From CALMEC01 sp963706315 (GTDB lineage Bacteria; Actinomycetota; Thermoleophilia; Miltoncostaeales; Miltoncostaeaceae), in the NCBI GenBank assembly GCA_963706315.1, contig CAVPMA010000005.1:186001-250000 (forward strand): 64,000 bases of DNA, written 5' to 3'. A model generated the notes under the pieces. It ran no database searches, had not been told where the DNA came from, and saw only the letters and a program-made list of their open reading frames with translations. The translations under genes were made by a program, and so were the position numbers. Numbering within the stretch: the first letter of the stretch is position 1; every line of letters starts with the position of its first letter. This document shows, piece by piece, positions 62,751 through 64,000 of this stretch.

Positions 62751-63679
62751 CGTGATGCCCGCGCGGGGCTCTCCACGTAGTCCAGCCAGTCGGCGGACCG
62801 CGGGTCGGTGCCCTCGGTCACCGCGAAGAACCGCTGCTGGAGGCGCTGCGTGACCGGCCCGGGCGGTCCGAGCCGGTGCTCGTCGATCTCGTTGAGCGGG
62901 CAGACCTCGGCGGCAGTGCCGGTCACGAAGACCTCGTCGGCGAAGTAGAGCTCGGCGCGGCTGATGTCGCGCTCCTCGACCGTGATGCCCTCCTCGCGCG
63001 CCAGCTCGATGATCGTGTTGCGGGTGATGCCCTCGAGGATCGAGGCCGAGAGCGGTGGCGTGACGATGGACCCGCCCTTCACGACGAAGATGTTCTCCCC
63101 GGATCCGTCCGCGACATTGCCCTGCTCGTTCAGCAGGATCGCCTCCTGGTAGCCGGCCTTCTGCGACTCGATCTTCGCGAGGATCGAGTTGAGGTACTGG
63201 CCGCCGGCCTTCGCGGCCGCCGGGATCGTGTTGTTGCCGATGCGCCGCCAGCTCGCGATCTTCGCCCGGATCCCGTTTCGCAGCCCCTCCTCGCCGAGGT
63301 AGGCGCCCCAGGGCCACACGGCGATGAACACGTCCACGGGCGCGTCGAGCGGGTACAGGCCCATGACGCCGTAGCCCCGGAGGACGAGCGGGCGGATGTA
63401 GCAGGAGTCGAGCTCGTTGACGCTGATGGTCTGGTGGACCGCGGCGCGAAGCTCGTCCCGGGTGTACGGGATCGGCATGTAGTACATGGCGGCGGATCGC
63501 TCGAGTCGCGCGAGGTGGTCCTGCAGCCGCAGGATGGCCGGCCCGCGCGCGGTCTCGTAGGCGCGGATGCCCTCGAAGACGGAGGTTCCATAGTGCAGCG
63601 CATGGGACAGCACGTGCACGCGCGCGTCCCCCCAGTCCACGAGCGCACCGTTATGCCAGATTTTTTCAGTTTCTTGCAC
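62747..63679 (-). CDS. ilvE: Branched-chain amino acid aminotransferase
   Basis: Fold-IV PLP transaminase for the last step of Ile, Leu and Val synthesis. 310 residues from GTG 63679, giving VQETEKIWHNGALVDW, the standard N-terminus. HALHYGTSVFEGIRAY, the PLP lysine in AAAKAGGQYLNS, and NEQGNVADGSGENIFVV are typical. The stretch before the start, with GAAAGG, is AT-richer and divergent from the GAF gene; no firm promoter was found. First gene of the ilvE–cimA–degT–argH–remA-like–mpg–tyrS run. Confidence 0.94.
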   Translation of the reverse strand: MQETEKIWHNGALVDWGDARVHVLSHALHYGTSVFEGIRAYETARGPAILRLQDHLARLERSAAMYYMPIPYTRDELRAAVHQTISVNELDSCYIRPLVLRGYGVMGLYPLDAPVDVFIAVWPWGAYLGEEGLRNGIRAKIASWRRIGNNTIPAAAKAGGQYLNSILAKIESQKAGYQEAILLNEQGNVADGSGENIFVVKGGSIVTPPLSASILEGITRNTIIELAREEGITVEERDISRAELYFADEVFVTGTAAEVCPLNEIDEHRLGPPGPVTQRLQQRFFAVTEGTDPRSADWLDYVESPARASR

Positions 63680-63749
63680 CGTTTGCGCTACCTTTCGAAC
63701 GAGCCGTCCAGCAACGATAGCTGGGCGTCGACCAGGGCAGCAAACACAC

Positions 63750-64000
63750 ATGATCAGCTTCGAGGACCAGCAACTGTCACCTTCCCGGCCGGCGTGGCTC
63801 GCCGACGCGCCGTCGCTCGCGCTCGCCGAGGTCATCGGCGCGAACCTCGATCTCACCGAGACCCTGCGGGCGACCGCGGACGCGCTTCGCGCGGTGACCG
63901 GCGCGGATCGGGCCCTGATCTACCTCCACGACCCGATTCGCGACACGCTGCGGCAGATCATCACCACCGCCGACCGGCTGAGCTGGGACGAGCACGTCAC
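63750..64000 (+). CDS. GAF-domain protein, 5' part only
   Basis: 83 codons visible from the ATG at 63750, cut at the right edge. The start of a GAF ligand-sensing domain is seen as ANLDLTETLRATADALRAVTGADRALIYL, followed by DPIRDTLRQI. The effector domain, perhaps histidine kinase, phosphatase or GGDEF, lies outside the window. Divergent from ilvE across a 70-base gap. Confidence 0.7.
   Translation, partial: MISFEDQQLSPSRPAWLADAPSLALAEVIGANLDLTETLRATADALRAVTGADRALIYLHDPIRDTLRQIITTADRLSWDEHV

Overview
The window is a high-G+C (roughly 70% by eye), gene-dense bacterial chromosome segment with one complete rRNA operon, one tRNA and about 65 protein genes. There are no insertion sequences, phage genes or CRISPR arrays. 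A garA–merR pair next to pgsA, sepF with yggT, a short two-subunit HisG/HisZ enzyme, and the 16S sequence point to a Gram-positive-type high-GC lineage. A deep-branching Actinomycetota (Thermoleophilia/Rubrobacter-like) or a Limnocylindria-type Chloroflexota would both fit. I cannot decide between them without a 16S search.

Layout. 1–6.1 kb: an ornithine decarboxylase running off the left edge, a membrane PAS-GGDEF-EAL protein, an aromatic-amino-acid-type decarboxylase and an arginase. 6.2–10.4 kb: a GYD protein, an APS reductase, an aldehyde dehydrogenase and a 446-residue protein I do not recognise. 10.4–13.8 kb: a divergent FtsH-type membrane protease with a large insertion in its ATPase domain, followed by an overlapping membrane-anchored gene. 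13.8–18.6 kb (minus): ferritin, a beta-CASP nuclease, apt, a MerR regulator, a GarA-like FHA protein, an RsiG-like small protein, pgsA and tRNA-Pro. 18.8–39.6 kb (minus): a long housekeeping array. It runs from cca, pgeF, yggS, sepF, proC, yggT, DUF167, lspA and rluD through rpsB, tsf, pyrH, frr, uppS and cdsA. A three-gene 2-oxoacid dehydrogenase cassette is then interposed before dxr, rseP, ispG and proS. 40–47.1 kb (minus): murA and hisZ-G-D-B-H-A-F. 47.2–48.1 kb (plus): two unknown small genes. 48.2–51.1 kb (minus): xseB, xseA and an FAD oxidoreductase. 51.2–56.6 kb (minus): 5S, 23S and 16S. 56.7–63.7 kb (minus): tyrS, mpg, a RemA-like gene, argH, a DegT-type aminotransferase, citramalate synthase and ilvE. 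The right edge cuts a GAF-domain gene.

How it works together. Translation (rpsB, tsf, frr, proS, tyrS, rRNA, tRNA-Pro), envelope building (murA, uppS, cdsA, pgsA, lspA, dxr/ispG isoprenoid steps, rseP) and division (sepF) sit in co-directional arrays. At least 26 gene junctions are 4-base ATGA/GTGA/TTGA-type overlaps, which implies pervasive translational coupling. Arginase and ornithine decarboxylase together give a route from arginine to putrescine. CimA and IlvE belong to branched-chain amino acid synthesis. The most unusual items are the insertion-bearing FtsH relative and its membrane partner, a single-motif RsiG-like candidate c-di-GMP sensor beside garA/merR, a MurA with Asp in place of the catalytic Cys, a structured rpsB leader, and a 2-oxoacid dehydrogenase E2 whose DHRxxDG motif lacks its Asp.
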